From: Lachnospiraceae bacterium
GTDB taxonomy: Bacteria > Bacillota > Clostridia > Lachnospirales > Lachnospiraceae
Length of the DNA: 64,000 nt
Assembly: GCA_024399135.1 (NCBI GenBank)
Contig: JAKSHY010000001.1
Location: 186,001 to 250,000, forward strand
Direction: 5' to 3'
A program made the translations under genes and the position numbers. Shown here in pieces: positions 8,394-17,521 of the stretch (positions are counted from its first letter, which is position 1; each line of letters starts with the position of its first letter). The notes under the pieces are model-generated. The model was given only the letters and a program-made list of their open reading frames with translations. It was not told the DNA's origin and made no database searches.

Positions 8394-8422
8394 ACTATAT
8401 CAAATCCCTAAAATGTTGTCAA
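8394..8422 (-). promoter_or_regulatory. Promoter of the small membrane protein-WYL operon
   Basis: Minus strand: consensus -35 TTGACA (8417-8422), 17-base spacer, -10 TATAGT (8394-8399). The -35 overlaps the TGA stop of the mutS-like gene. The start would be about 30 bases before the small gene. Confidence 0.8.
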
Positions 8423-9924
8423 AATAATGATTTTTTAATCATATCATTAGCATCATCTACAATTTCCTTAGGAAATCCCATTAATGAAAGAAGTTTAATT
8501 GCATTATGCGAATTAGCAGGTCCCTCTTTTAGCTTATAATTAAATACAATATCATCATTAATAACATCTTCAGAAAAATGATAATTAATATAGTCTTTTT
8601 CCAGTAAAGACGTAAGCTCAATATCATGAGTAGCCGCAAAACTTAATGCATTATTACTTAAAAATTCAAGAATTTTAGTAGATGAAGCAATTCTTTCTTT
8701 AGTATTAGTCCCCCTTAATACCTCATCAACAAATGTCATCACCTTATATTCTTTTTTATTTGAAACTAAATCTATAATACGTTTAAGAGACTTAACCTCT
8801 GCCATATAAAAGCTTTCACCATTTAATAGGTTATCAGATATGGACATAGATGATATTACTAAATAAATTGGAGCTTCATATTCATTAGCAAAAACAGTAT
8901 TTAAGCTCTGCGCTAATATTGTATTCAATGCAATACTTCTCAAAAAAGTCGACTTTCCAGAAGCATTAGAGCCAGTCAAAAGCACACTTTTATTGAATAA
9001 AACATCATTTCCAACGCATTCTTTTAGTAACGGATGCCTGCAATCTGTTATTTTAATATAATCGTTTTGAGATTCTATAAAATTTGGTATACACCACATC
9101 CCTTTATATTCATCTCTAAACTCACTTATACTTATATATGCATCTAAATTTCCAACACTGATCAGATATTTTTCTATATTAGATTTATTTAATATAATTT
9201 TGTCTATTATTAAGTAAAAAATAATTATATCAAAATGAAATCCCATTTTTAGAAAATCCAAAATTAAATCCAGTGGATTTCCTGAACCTCCATGTACAGT
9301 AGCTCCTGATATAGTTCCAAGAAAAACAGAATAATTTTTAATATATTTAATCTTTTCGTATGCCTCTTTATCATAGCCATCCAATTTTTTAGCATATGAA
9401 ATAGCCTTAAGCACATAAGAAACACTAATCAAATAAGGATTAATCACATCCTTTAATTTAAAATATCTTAAAGTATTATAAATAAACGCAATTACTAAAA
9501 AAACTAATCCAGCTGTAACATTAAAGAAAATTACAGCAATTGCAGCAATCATCAAAATCAGCGATAAGAATTTAGCAAACGTACCAATTTTAGGTACATT
9601 TTCAAGATGATAAAGATATTCAAATACTGAATATTTTCTAAGCTTTGATAATCCTTTTAATGCATTCTTATTTTTGGTTCTTAATAACGAATCAAGACTA
9701 TATCTTTTAATTAATTCCTCTCTTTTTGATATCTCATCAATATTCAAAAGAGGATGTCTTAACATAGAATACAAAACTTCTTCACCTAAAGATGAAGAAG
9801 TATGATTAATCATATCAAATAGCGAATCTAAATTAAGATCATTAAATGTAATATCATCTATCGTAAATTCACTATTCTGATTCTTATAAAATTGTACAAG
9901 TCTTCTTTTTGTTAATTCATTCAT
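8419..9924 (-). CDS. MutS-family ATPase with membrane segments
   Basis: 501-residue protein with a C-terminal MutS-type ABC ATPase: Walker A LLTGSNASGKST (about 315-326), a signature-like region around 358-380 (SMSISDNLLNGESFYMAE), Walker B VMTFVDEVLRGTNT (about 395-407) and a switch His in ATHDIE (433). The N-terminal half lacks the mismatch-binding domain of MutS and the Smr domain of MutS2. It has two hydrophobic segments at about 118-152 and another possible one at 230-245. It is therefore probably not a mismatch-repair MutS but a membrane-linked relative of unknown function. It is the last gene of the der-to-mutS-like run and overlaps the preceding stop by one base (TAATG). Confidence 0.82.
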   Translation of the reverse strand: MNELTKRRLVQFYKNQNSEFTIDDITFNDLNLDSLFDMINHTSSSLGEEVLYSMLRHPLLNIDEISKREELIKRYSLDSLLRTKNKNALKGLSKLRKYSVFEYLYHLENVPKIGTFAKFLSLILMIAAIAVIFFNVTAGLVFLVIAFIYNTLRYFKLKDVINPYLISVSYVLKAISYAKKLDGYDKEAYEKIKYIKNYSVFLGTISGATVHGGSGNPLDLILDFLKMGFHFDIIIFYLIIDKIILNKSNIEKYLISVGNLDAYISISEFRDEYKGMWCIPNFIESQNDYIKITDCRHPLLKECVGNDVLFNKSVLLTGSNASGKSTFLRSIALNTILAQSLNTVFANEYEAPIYLVISSMSISDNLLNGESFYMAEVKSLKRIIDLVSNKKEYKVMTFVDEVLRGTNTKERIASSTKILEFLSNNALSFAATHDIELTSLLEKDYINYHFSEDVINDDIVFNYKLKEGPANSHNAIKLLSLMGFPKEIVDDANDMIKKSLF

Positions 9925-11195
9925 TATCCAATGAGCTTATCTTTAATAGCTGATACCTTATTATATATATAATCTTCATCAATTCCATTAAGGAACTTAC
10001 CATCCATATACATAATCTTACCATTTATCATAGTCATCTTAACATTAGCCTTCGAGCCTGAATAAACAATATTTTTAGCAATATTATTAATTGGCTGCAT
10101 ATTAGGCATCTTAAGATTAATCATGATGATATCAGCGTTCTTTCCTTTAGCTAAAACATCTGAATCATCAAGTCCCATAGTATGCGCACCGTTAACTGTT
10201 GCCATCTTAAGTACCTCAAGTGCATCAACACTAGAAGCATCCATATCTTTAATCTTAGCAAGTCCGGTAACTAAAAACATTTCTCTAAACATATCAAGGC
10301 AATTGTTAGATGCAGGTCCATCAGTACCAATAGCAACCTTAATGCCTTTTTCTAAATACTTTGAAATAGGGGCGATCCCTGATGCAAGCTTCGAATTAGA
10401 TCCTGGATTAGTAACAACGAAGATATTCTTTTCTTTCATGATATCCATTTCTTCATCTGTTACATATACACCATGGAATATACCTCCACCATAATTAAAC
10501 ATACCTATTGAATCAAGATACTTTAATGGAGTCATTCCGTATCTTTCAATACAGCCATCTACTTCGCTCTTAGTTTCTGATAAATGTGTAAAAACAGGAG
10601 CCTTATATTTATTAGCAAGCAAAGAAAGCTTCTTTAACAGCTCTTCATTTGTAGTATACTCTGCATGAAAACCAATTCTAAAATTTTGAAGATCTTCATT
10701 ATCATTATATTTATTATAACAATCTTCAATAAGTTCAATGCTTTGGCTGAAATTATTCATACCACCACACTGTACACATCTAAAATTCATATCTTTCATA
10801 GAATCATAAATAGATGAAGGGGTAAGATACATATCAAAGCATGCTGTTATTCCGCTTGTTAAATATTCAAGAACAGAAAGCTTAGACATTTCATATATGT
10901 CATCTTCACTCATTTTAGCTTCAACTGGAAAGATAGATTCATTAAGCCATTTATCTAAAGGCAAATCGTCTGCCAAAGATCTTAAAACACTCATTCCAGA
11001 ATGTGTATGAGCATTTTTAAAACCTGGCATCAAAAGGTTCAAATTGCAATCAATTGATTCATCAAATGAAGCATCTTCATCCAAAGCTGGTCCTATATAT
11101 TCGATTTTTCCATCATTTACATGAATTTCTCCAATGAAAATATCCTCATTATCAACCATTGTTAAAATTCTTGCATTATGCAATCTAATCTTCAT
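9924..11195 (-). CDS. mtaD: Amidohydrolase, likely 5'-methylthioadenosine/S-adenosylhomocysteine deaminase
   Basis: Zinc-dependent deaminase of the amidohydrolase superfamily, 423 residues. Visible metal and active-site motifs: AHTHSGM (H63, H65), FHAEYTT, FTHLSET, the HGVYV histidine and the late Asp in AIGTDGPASNN. An N-terminal MKIRLHNARILTMV strand and a C-terminal GKNADIIMI stretch complete the composite beta sandwich. The closest recognisable type is MtaD (MTA/SAH/adenosine deaminase); guanine or chlorohydrolase-like activity cannot be ruled out. It lies beside cytidine deaminase and purine nucleoside phosphorylase, which fits nucleoside salvage. It ends overlapping the mutS-like ATG by one base. 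Confidence 0.8.
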   Translation of the reverse strand: MKIRLHNARILTMVDNEDIFIGEIHVNDGKIEYIGPALDEDASFDESIDCNLNLLMPGFKNAHTHSGMSVLRSLADDLPLDKWLNESIFPVEAKMSEDDIYEMSKLSVLEYLTSGITACFDMYLTPSSIYDSMKDMNFRCVQCGGMNNFSQSIELIEDCYNKYNDNEDLQNFRIGFHAEYTTNEELLKKLSLLANKYKAPVFTHLSETKSEVDGCIERYGMTPLKYLDSIGMFNYGGGIFHGVYVTDEEMDIMKEKNIFVVTNPGSNSKLASGIAPISKYLEKGIKVAIGTDGPASNNCLDMFREMFLVTGLAKIKDMDASSVDALEVLKMATVNGAHTMGLDDSDVLAKGKNADIIMINLKMPNMQPINNIAKNIVYSGSKANVKMTMINGKIMYMDGKFLNGIDEDYIYNKVSAIKDKLIG

Positions 11196-11204
11196 TTATC
11201 TCAC

Positions 11205-11717
11205 CTATTTTTTGTTAAGATTTGAAGGACCGAAGCCTTCTGGCAATAGTTCCTTAAGAGCATATACTTTATATACGGATTCAGATTTAGCTACTATTAC
11301 TACAAAATCCTCTGGAGAACAAAACTCCATCATAACCTGTCTACAGGTTCCACAAGGAAATGCAAAATCTTTAATATCTTTGCCTTCAGGACCACCTATA
11401 ATTGCAATAGCTCTAAAATTATTATATCCATCAGACAATGCTTTATAAAAAGCAGTTCTCTCAGCACAGTTAGTTACACCATAAGAAGCATTCTCAATGT
11501 TGCTACCTAAAAACACCTTATTGTCTTTCGTCAACAATGCTGCACCAACAGCAAATTTCGAATATGGACAGTATGCATGTTCTCTTGCTCTTAATGCATT
11601 CATTATTAAATCTCTAACAGGAACAGCCTTTAAAAGTGCAATAAGTTTATTATTTGTTTCTTCATTATCGTCAGAAATAAATTCTCTTTTCACGATTTCA
11701 CCTTCATTAATTTTCAT
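11205..11717 (-). CDS. cdd: Cytidine deaminase with N-terminal extension
   Basis: Deaminates cytidine and deoxycytidine to uridine forms; homotetrameric zinc enzyme. Zinc ligands and catalytic Glu are visible: Cys84 and Glu86 in NCAERTA, Cys122 and Cys125 in PCGTCRQ. The core begins at about Met39 (NALRAREHAYCPYS), where most family members start, so the frame has about 38 extra charged residues. The upstream ATG at 11717 is coupled to the pnp stop nine bases away but has no clear ribosome binding site. Met39 (11603) also lacks a strong one, so the start is uncertain. The context is nucleoside salvage. Confidence 0.9.
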   Translation of the reverse strand: MKINEGEIVKREFISDDNEETNNKLIALLKAVPVRDLIMNALRAREHAYCPYSKFAVGAALLTKDNKVFLGSNIENASYGVTNCAERTAFYKALSDGYNNFRAIAIIGGPEGKDIKDFAFPCGTCRQVMMEFCSPEDFVVIVAKSESVYKVYALKELLPEGFGPSNLNKK

Positions 11718-11725
11718 AAGAACAA

Positions 11726-12547
11726 CTACATATTAATTATTGATTCAGTTACTAACTTTTCAAATAAAGGAGCAGCTTTCTGACCAGCTTCAAATACTTC
11801 TTCATGTGTTAATGGATTAGGAGAAATACCAGCAGCCAGATTGCAAATACATGAAATACAGCATATTTTCATACCCATATGATTAGCAGCTATAGCCTCA
11901 CATACAGTAGACATTCCAACAGCGTCAACACCTAGTCTTGAAAGTAATGTAATTTCAGCAGGACTTTCGAAAGAAGGGCCTGTAAGCTGTGCATATACAC
12001 CTTCTTTAAGATCAATATTATTATCTTTAGCTGCCTTTCTTATAACATCCTGAAGATCCTTATCATATACTGTTGTCATATCAGGAAATCTGGTTCCTAG
12101 TTCTTCAATATTAGGGCCAATTAAAGGATTAGGCGCAAATACAGAGATATGATCATTAAGCATCATAAAATCTCCAGCGTTAAAATCCTTTCTAAGTCCA
12201 CCTGAAGCATTCGTTAAAAATAATATCTTAGCTCCCATCATTTTCATTAATCTTGTAGGAAGAACTACGTCAGAAATTGAATATCCTTCATAATAATGCA
12301 CTCTGCCTTTCATGCATACTACTGGAACATCCTTAACATAACCGAAAATAAACTTTCCAGCATGTCCAACTACTGTAGAAATAGGGAAATCTTTAATATC
12401 CTTGTAATCAATTTCTGATACTACTTTCATAGAATCAGCATAATTTCCAAGACCTGAACCTAATACCAAAGCAACCTTAGGTTCAAATGGAATTCTATCT
12501 TTTATTGATTCATATGCTAAAACTACCTTTTCATATACTTTATTCAT
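11726..12547 (-). CDS. pnp: Purine nucleoside phosphorylase
   Basis: Cleaves purine nucleosides with phosphate to base and ribose-1-phosphate. At 273 residues it is the trimeric PNP type: phosphate-site LVLGSGLGNYAD near the N-terminus, VVGHAGKFIFG, GRVHYYEGY with the conserved His, LTNASGGLR, and the base-site region around VDAVGMSTVCE. It sits between tyrS (2 bases upstream) and cdd (8 bases downstream). Together with cdd and mtaD it forms a nucleoside-salvage block inside a longer transcription unit. Confidence 0.94.
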   Translation of the reverse strand: MNKVYEKVVLAYESIKDRIPFEPKVALVLGSGLGNYADSMKVVSEIDYKDIKDFPISTVVGHAGKFIFGYVKDVPVVCMKGRVHYYEGYSISDVVLPTRLMKMMGAKILFLTNASGGLRKDFNAGDFMMLNDHISVFAPNPLIGPNIEELGTRFPDMTTVYDKDLQDVIRKAAKDNNIDLKEGVYAQLTGPSFESPAEITLLSRLGVDAVGMSTVCEAIAANHMGMKICCISCICNLAAGISPNPLTHEEVFEAGQKAAPLFEKLVTESIINM

Positions 12548-12549
12548 AA

Positions 12550-13770
12550 CTAAAATACTACCTTTCTAAAGTTCTTCTTACCACGTCTTACAACTACGCC
12601 TTCACCACTAAAGAATTCAGGATCATAAGTAGTAGTAAAATCAGTAACCTTCTCATCATTTACAACTACACCGCCCTGTTCAACAGCACGACGACCCTCC
12701 GAGCGAGAAGCAACTAATCCTGAAGCAACTAAAACTCCTATAATATCAATTTTACCATCTCTTAAATCATTCTCTGTAATTGTCGATGTAGGCATATCAG
12801 CAGCTACACCAGAAGCAAATAATGCTCTTGCAGATTCCTGTGCTTTAGCGGCTTCTTCCTCTCCGTGAACAAGCTTAGTAAGTTCATATCCTAAAATTTC
12901 TTTAGCCTTATTAAGCTCAGCACCTTCCCACTTTTCCATTGTTTCTATTTCATCAAGAGGAAGGAATGTAAGCATCTTAATGCACTTAAGTACGTCATTA
13001 TCTCCAACATTTCTCCAGTACTGGTAAAATTCGAATGGAGAAGTCTTATTAGGATCAAGCCAAACAGCACCCTTCTGAGTTTTACCCATCTTCTTACCTT
13101 CAGAATTAAGTAAAAGTGTAATAGTCATTGCATAAGCATCTTTACCTAACTTACGACGAATAAGTTCCGTGCCACCTAACATGTTAGACCACTGATCATC
13201 TCCACCAAACTGCATATTGCAGCCGTATCTTCTGTATAACTCATAAAAATCGTAGCTTTGCATTAACATATAGTTAAATTCAAGGAATGATAAACCTTTT
13301 TCCATTCTCTGCTTATAACACTCAGCTCTTAACATATTATTAACACTAAAGTGTGGTCCAATCTCACGTAAGAAATCAACATAATTCAAGTCAAGAAGCC
13401 AGTCAGCATTATTAACCATCATAGCTTTTCCTTCACCAAATTCGATGAATTTTTCCATCTGCTTCTTAAAGCATTCACAGTTATGCTGAATAGTTTCTTT
13501 AGTCATCATGGAACGCATGTCAGATCTTCCTGATGGGTCTCCAATCATACCAGTTCCACCACCAACTAAAGCAATTGGTCTGTTTCCAGCCATCTGAAGT
13601 CTCTTCATTAAGCAAAGAGCCATAAAATGACCAACATGCAACGAATCTGCTGTTGGATCAAAACCAATATAAAACGTTGCCTTACCATTATTTACAAGTT
13701 CTCTAATCTCATCTTCATCTGTTAACTGTGCAAGCAATCCTCTTGCTTGTAATTCTTCAAAAATCTGCAT
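12550..13770 (-). CDS. tyrS: Tyrosyl-tRNA synthetase
   Basis: Class I synthetase charging tRNA-Tyr; 406 residues, the normal bacterial length. It shows the HIGH-type motif HVGH (45-48) in [13 protein letters not shown], the tyrosine-pocket stretch [22 protein letters not shown] split over 171-192, and KMGKT (227-231) as the KMSKS loop. A C-terminal S4-type RNA-binding domain follows ([17 protein letters not shown] onward). No T-box leader is possible in the 17-base gap to the VWA gene upstream, so it is expressed from an upstream promoter. Confidence 0.97.
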   Translation of the reverse strand: MQIFEELQARGLLAQLTDEDEIRELVNNGKATFYIGFDPTADSLHVGHFMALCLMKRLQMAGNRPIALVGGGTGMIGDPSGRSDMRSMMTKETIQHNCECFKKQMEKFIEFGEGKAMMVNNADWLLDLNYVDFLREIGPHFSVNNMLRAECYKQRMEKGLSFLEFNYMLMQSYDFYELYRRYGCNMQFGGDDQWSNMLGGTELIRRKLGKDAYAMTITLLLNSEGKKMGKTQKGAVWLDPNKTSPFEFYQYWRNVGDNDVLKCIKMLTFLPLDEIETMEKWEGAELNKAKEILGYELTKLVHGEEEAAKAQESARALFASGVAADMPTSTITENDLRDGKIDIIGVLVASGLVASRSEGRRAVEQGGVVVNDEKVTDFTTTYDPEFFSGEGVVVRRGKKNFRKVVF

Positions 13771-13787
13771 TTTTAAATCTCCTTAAA

Positions 13788-14996
13788 TTATCTATTAACC
13801 ATAAGGGTCTTCATTGCTTCATTAAGTCCCTTAACTGTTAGCTTATACATAGGCATTAATTCCTTAACAGCAGTCTCTGCTTCTCTCCATGGCGCATGTC
13901 CTGGAGCCATTTTAGGATTAAGCCATACTATTCTTTTATAATGTCGTTTCATAAGGGTCAGCCATTCATAACCTGATAATCCATCATTTGGACCTCTGTA
14001 ATTACCGGTATCAGAATATAACTCCTCTGGCGCCATCGCAGCATCGCCAACAATAATAACCTTGTAATCAGAATCAAGATTTCTAAACATCCATTCTGTT
14101 TCTATCCAGTCACCATTATCACATTCCGGTGTCTTATAAACATGCGAATAGATACAATTGTGAAAGAAATAGGTTTTTACATCCTTATAATGATTAGATT
14201 TATGAACTGACTGGAATAGTTCACTGAGCAAATTAGTATATGGAATCATAGTTCCACCAGAATCCATCAAAAGCAGCAGTTTTACTGCATTTTTTCTTGG
14301 TTTTTCCATTACTATCTGTAAACAGCCACCATTATTACAGGTTTTATCAATTGTTCCATCAATATCCAGTTCAGATTTTGGTATATCAAGCTTAGTACTA
14401 AACTGCCTTAGTTTTCTTAACGCTAATTGAAACTGTCTATTATCAATAACCTTATCTTCTCTAAAATCACGATATTTTTTTGCTCCAACAACAGAAAAGG
14501 CTGTCTGATAACCTGTTGTTCCGCCTACCCTGATACCACCAGCCATGCCACCAGTATTACCAAAATAGGTTTTTCCCATTGCACCTATCCAGAAAGATCC
14601 TCCATTATGTTCTGAATCCTGATCTCTCAATCTGTCCTTAAACTTCTGTTCGACATCTTCCTTTTCCATATCATGAAAAAGACCATCCTGCTCATTCATC
14701 CTGAACTTATCTTCTTCAGATACCATATCTGTCAATTCAGATTTATCAAGCCATCTTAACATGGATTTAGTTACCATATTTTCATGCTTAACGCCCTTAA
14801 AGGTTTCCTCAAATGCCTGATCAAACTTATCAAAATCCGTCTCTGATTTAACAAGTATCATTCTGGAAACATAATAAAATTGAGTTAATGAGCTTCCTGC
14901 TAATCCCTGGTCCAAAGCATCAATCAAGGAAAGCCATTCCTTTAACGAAACTTCCAGCCCTTTTGATCTACAAGAATAAAAAAACTTAGTAAACAT
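13788..14996 (-). CDS. VWA-domain protein (CoxE-like)
   Basis: 402-residue cytoplasmic protein, likely partner of the MoxR ATPase just upstream. The C-terminal half contains a von Willebrand A-type fold starting LLLLMDSGGTMIPYTNLL. The metal site is the variant DxGGT rather than DxSxS, a variation I associate with CoxE-like members. The strand motif VIIVGDAAMAPEELY and WLNPKMAP follow. The N-terminal half is charged and helical. MoxR-VWA pairs act as chaperone-like systems for metal-centre or complex assembly, but no client is evident here. It overlaps the ATPase gene by 11 bases. Confidence 0.85.
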   Translation of the reverse strand: MFTKFFYSCRSKGLEVSLKEWLSLIDALDQGLAGSSLTQFYYVSRMILVKSETDFDKFDQAFEETFKGVKHENMVTKSMLRWLDKSELTDMVSEEDKFRMNEQDGLFHDMEKEDVEQKFKDRLRDQDSEHNGGSFWIGAMGKTYFGNTGGMAGGIRVGGTTGYQTAFSVVGAKKYRDFREDKVIDNRQFQLALRKLRQFSTKLDIPKSELDIDGTIDKTCNNGGCLQIVMEKPRKNAVKLLLLMDSGGTMIPYTNLLSELFQSVHKSNHYKDVKTYFFHNCIYSHVYKTPECDNGDWIETEWMFRNLDSDYKVIIVGDAAMAPEELYSDTGNYRGPNDGLSGYEWLTLMKRHYKRIVWLNPKMAPGHAPWREAETAVKELMPMYKLTVKGLNEAMKTLMVNR

Positions 14997-15795
14997 TATT
15001 CTTGGCTATTTCTAAATCCTCGTCCTTCTTAACAATTACTCCAATAAATGGTAATTCGGACTTAATTCTATCTGCAGTAATTCCACCAATCTGAAGTGCG
15101 TTTATCCAATCTATTAATTCAGAGGTTGATGGCTTCTTCCTGACATCCTTAATCTGCCTTATTGCATAAAATACATCCATCGCATTCTTCAAGAGGTTCT
15201 CTTCAACATCTGGATAATGAACCTTAACAATTTCTTCCATTAACTCCTTTTCAGGGAAATCAATATAATGGAAAATACATCTTCTAAGAAATGCATCAGG
15301 AAGTTCTTTTTCAGCATTAGATGTAATAATAACAATAGGTCTTTTCTTAGCTTTAACTGATTCTTTAGTTTCGTGAATATAAAACTCCATCTGATCTAAT
15401 TCCCATAAAAGGTCATTTGGGAACTCTAAATCAGCTTTATCTATTTCATCAATAAGAAGTATAACCTGTTCGTCCTTTGTGAAAGCTTCGCCAAGTTTTC
15501 CAAGCTTTATATATCTTGAAATATCTTTAACTTCTCCTTCCCCAAACTGACCATCATACAATCTTTGAATAGTATCATACATATAAAGACCATCCTGGGC
15601 TTTAGTAGTTGACTTTATATTCCAAATAATTAATTCCTTATTAAGTGACTTAGCAACTGCTTTTGCGAGCATAGTTTTACCAGTTCCAGGCTCACCTTTT
15701 ATTAACAAAGGCTTTTCCAATGCAATTGCTACATTAACAGCTGCCATCAATTCTTCCGAAGCAACATATTCTTTAGTACTTTCAAAATTACTCAT
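14986..15795 (-). CDS. MoxR-type AAA+ ATPase
   Basis: 269-residue AAA+ ATPase: Walker A KGEPGTGKTML (34-41 core), Walker B LLIDEIDKAD (about 113-122), sensor I IVIITSNAEKELPD, arginine finger region AFLRRCIFHYIDFP. It belongs to the MoxR/CoxD group that works with VWA proteins such as the overlapping downstream gene. Both lie within a run of housekeeping genes (gpsA upstream, tyrS downstream), which gives no clear client. Probably a chaperone-like remodelling pair. Confidence 0.9.
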   Translation of the reverse strand: MSNFESTKEYVASEELMAAVNVAIALEKPLLIKGEPGTGKTMLAKAVAKSLNKELIIWNIKSTTKAQDGLYMYDTIQRLYDGQFGEGEVKDISRYIKLGKLGEAFTKDEQVILLIDEIDKADLEFPNDLLWELDQMEFYIHETKESVKAKKRPIVIITSNAEKELPDAFLRRCIFHYIDFPEKELMEEIVKVHYPDVEENLLKNAMDVFYAIRQIKDVRKKPSTSELIDWINALQIGGITADRIKSELPFIGVIVKKDEDLEIAKNNVY

Positions 15796-15804
15796 TTTTA
15801 CCTC

Positions 15805-16842
15805 TTACCATGGAGCATCCTGTGAATTCATATATAGCTCTCTTAAATCAATATTTTCAATTTTTGCTTCTCTTACCATCAGACTCTTTGCAGAAGAAGC
15901 CGCATCACAGCCTTCAAAAAGAATCTTATTTACAAATTCAATTATTGGAAGATTAACATTATATTTTTTTCCAAGTCCTAAACCTGCTTTAGCAGCATAA
16001 ACACCTTCAACAACCTGCTTAACTTCATTCATGGCCTCTTCATAAGAATATCCCTGACCAATAAGTATTCCGGCTCTTCTATTTCTTGAATGCATTGAGG
16101 CGCAGGTAACTATTAAATCACCAATTCCAGTTAATCCATAGAAGGTCTCAATACGTCCGCCCATTGAAATGCCAAGTCTTGCTATCTCAGCTATTCCTCT
16201 AGTAATTAGAGCTGCCTTGGTATTATCTCCATAACCTAATCCATCAGCTATTCCTGCAGCAAGTGCAACAACATTCTTAAGTGCTGCACCTAATTCCATT
16301 CCTAAAATATCTGATGAAATATATACTCTGAAAACATCTGACATAAATACCTTTTGAAGATATAATGCTGTTTCCTTTTTCTTTGCTCCAGCAACAATTG
16401 TTGTAGGAAGTCCTTTTCCAACTTCCTCTGCATGAGAAGGTCCACAAAGAACACATACATCTGCATTAGGAATCTCTTCTTCTATAATTTCTGACAAAGT
16501 CATCAATGTAGAATCTTCAATTCCTTTAGCAACATTTACTATAATCTGTCCATCTTTAGTAAATGGAGCCATTTTATGAGCTGTAGATCTGGTAAATGGC
16601 GAAGGAACAGCAAGAACAAGTATATCTTTGTCCTTCATAGCCTCTTCCAAATCCATAGTAAATTTCATATCAGTAGAAAGAATCACTCCAGGGAGTTTAT
16701 CCTTTTGCTCATGATACTCATTAAGCATCTTAACTTCATCTTCAACACAGCTCCAAACTGTAATTGAATGTCCATTCTTACTTAGCAAAGAAGCTAATGC
16801 AGTCCCCCAGCTTCCTGCACCTATAACACCTATATTAGCCAT
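15805..16842 (-). CDS. gpsA: Glycerol-3-phosphate dehydrogenase [NAD(P)+]
   Basis: Makes sn-glycerol-3-phosphate from dihydroxyacetone phosphate for phospholipid synthesis. The 345-residue protein has the Rossmann motif GVIGAGSWGTALA at the N-terminus, VLCGPSHAEEV, the catalytic-lysine region GAALKNVVALAAGIADG and the GLTGIGDLIVTC stretch. It overlaps plsY by 8 bases; the pair makes glycerol-3-phosphate and then acylates it, so they are functionally and probably translationally coupled. Confidence 0.96.
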   Translation of the reverse strand: MANIGVIGAGSWGTALASLLSKNGHSITVWSCVEDEVKMLNEYHEQKDKLPGVILSTDMKFTMDLEEAMKDKDILVLAVPSPFTRSTAHKMAPFTKDGQIIVNVAKGIEDSTLMTLSEIIEEEIPNADVCVLCGPSHAEEVGKGLPTTIVAGAKKKETALYLQKVFMSDVFRVYISSDILGMELGAALKNVVALAAGIADGLGYGDNTKAALITRGIAEIARLGISMGGRIETFYGLTGIGDLIVTCASMHSRNRRAGILIGQGYSYEEAMNEVKQVVEGVYAAKAGLGLGKKYNVNLPIIEFVNKILFEGCDAASSAKSLMVREAKIENIDLRELYMNSQDAPW

Positions 16843-17521
16843 TAGCCTGCTCCTTTAAATATTTTTCCTTAGCTTTACTTGAAAGATAAGTTTTCTTTTC
16901 ATTATGATTAATTAAACGTTTAATATTCGTTCTATGCATTACAACCGTTAAAATCAAAAGACCAATCGTGACAAAATACATTTCAAACAAAATCATCTGA
17001 ACATCACTTACTGCACCGAAATATCCAAGCTGGCCAAGTATTATCTCCATAATAAGAAAATATGGATAAACACATAATGATCCTAAAGAAACATAATGTG
17101 TAGCAAAGAAAATACTAAAGAAAATAATAACACCAGCAAGTGTGAACCATGGATCAAAGCTAATTATCATACCTGCAGTACACGCAACTCCTTTTCCACC
17201 GTGGAAACCAAGATAAAAAGGAAAATTATGTCCCAAAATTGCTCCAAGTCCTGCATAAATCTTGATTAATGAAACCATTGCAGATGACTGTTCGTGCCCA
17301 AATATTAAAGAACAAATCAAAATCGCAGCAATACATTTTAAACAGTCACCTAAAAAAACTATTAATCCCGCTTTCGTTCCTAATACTCTCATGGTATTAG
17401 TTGTTCCAGCATTTCCAGAGCCATGCTCTCTTATATCAATTCCCTTTAACTTTCCCATAATATACGCAGTCTGAATCATACCAAAAGCGTATCCAATTAA
17501 TATAGTGTATAAACGAAACAT
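16835..17521 (-). CDS. plsY: Acyl-phosphate:glycerol-3-phosphate acyltransferase
   Basis: Integral membrane enzyme (228 residues, about five hydrophobic segments) that acylates glycerol-3-phosphate using acyl-phosphate, the first step of phospholipid assembly. Motifs visible are GSGNAGTTNTMRVLG near the N-terminus and GHNFPFYLGFHGGKGVA, which together form the active site. It overlaps der by one base upstream and gpsA by 8 bases downstream. The tail is lysine-rich and slightly longer than minimal PlsY proteins. Confidence 0.95.
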   Translation of the reverse strand: MFRLYTILIGYAFGMIQTAYIMGKLKGIDIREHGSGNAGTTNTMRVLGTKAGLIVFLGDCLKCIAAILICSLIFGHEQSSAMVSLIKIYAGLGAILGHNFPFYLGFHGGKGVACTAGMIISFDPWFTLAGVIIFFSIFFATHYVSLGSLCVYPYFLIMEIILGQLGYFGAVSDVQMILFEMYFVTIGLLILTVVMHRTNIKRLINHNEKKTYLSSKAKEKYLKEQANG

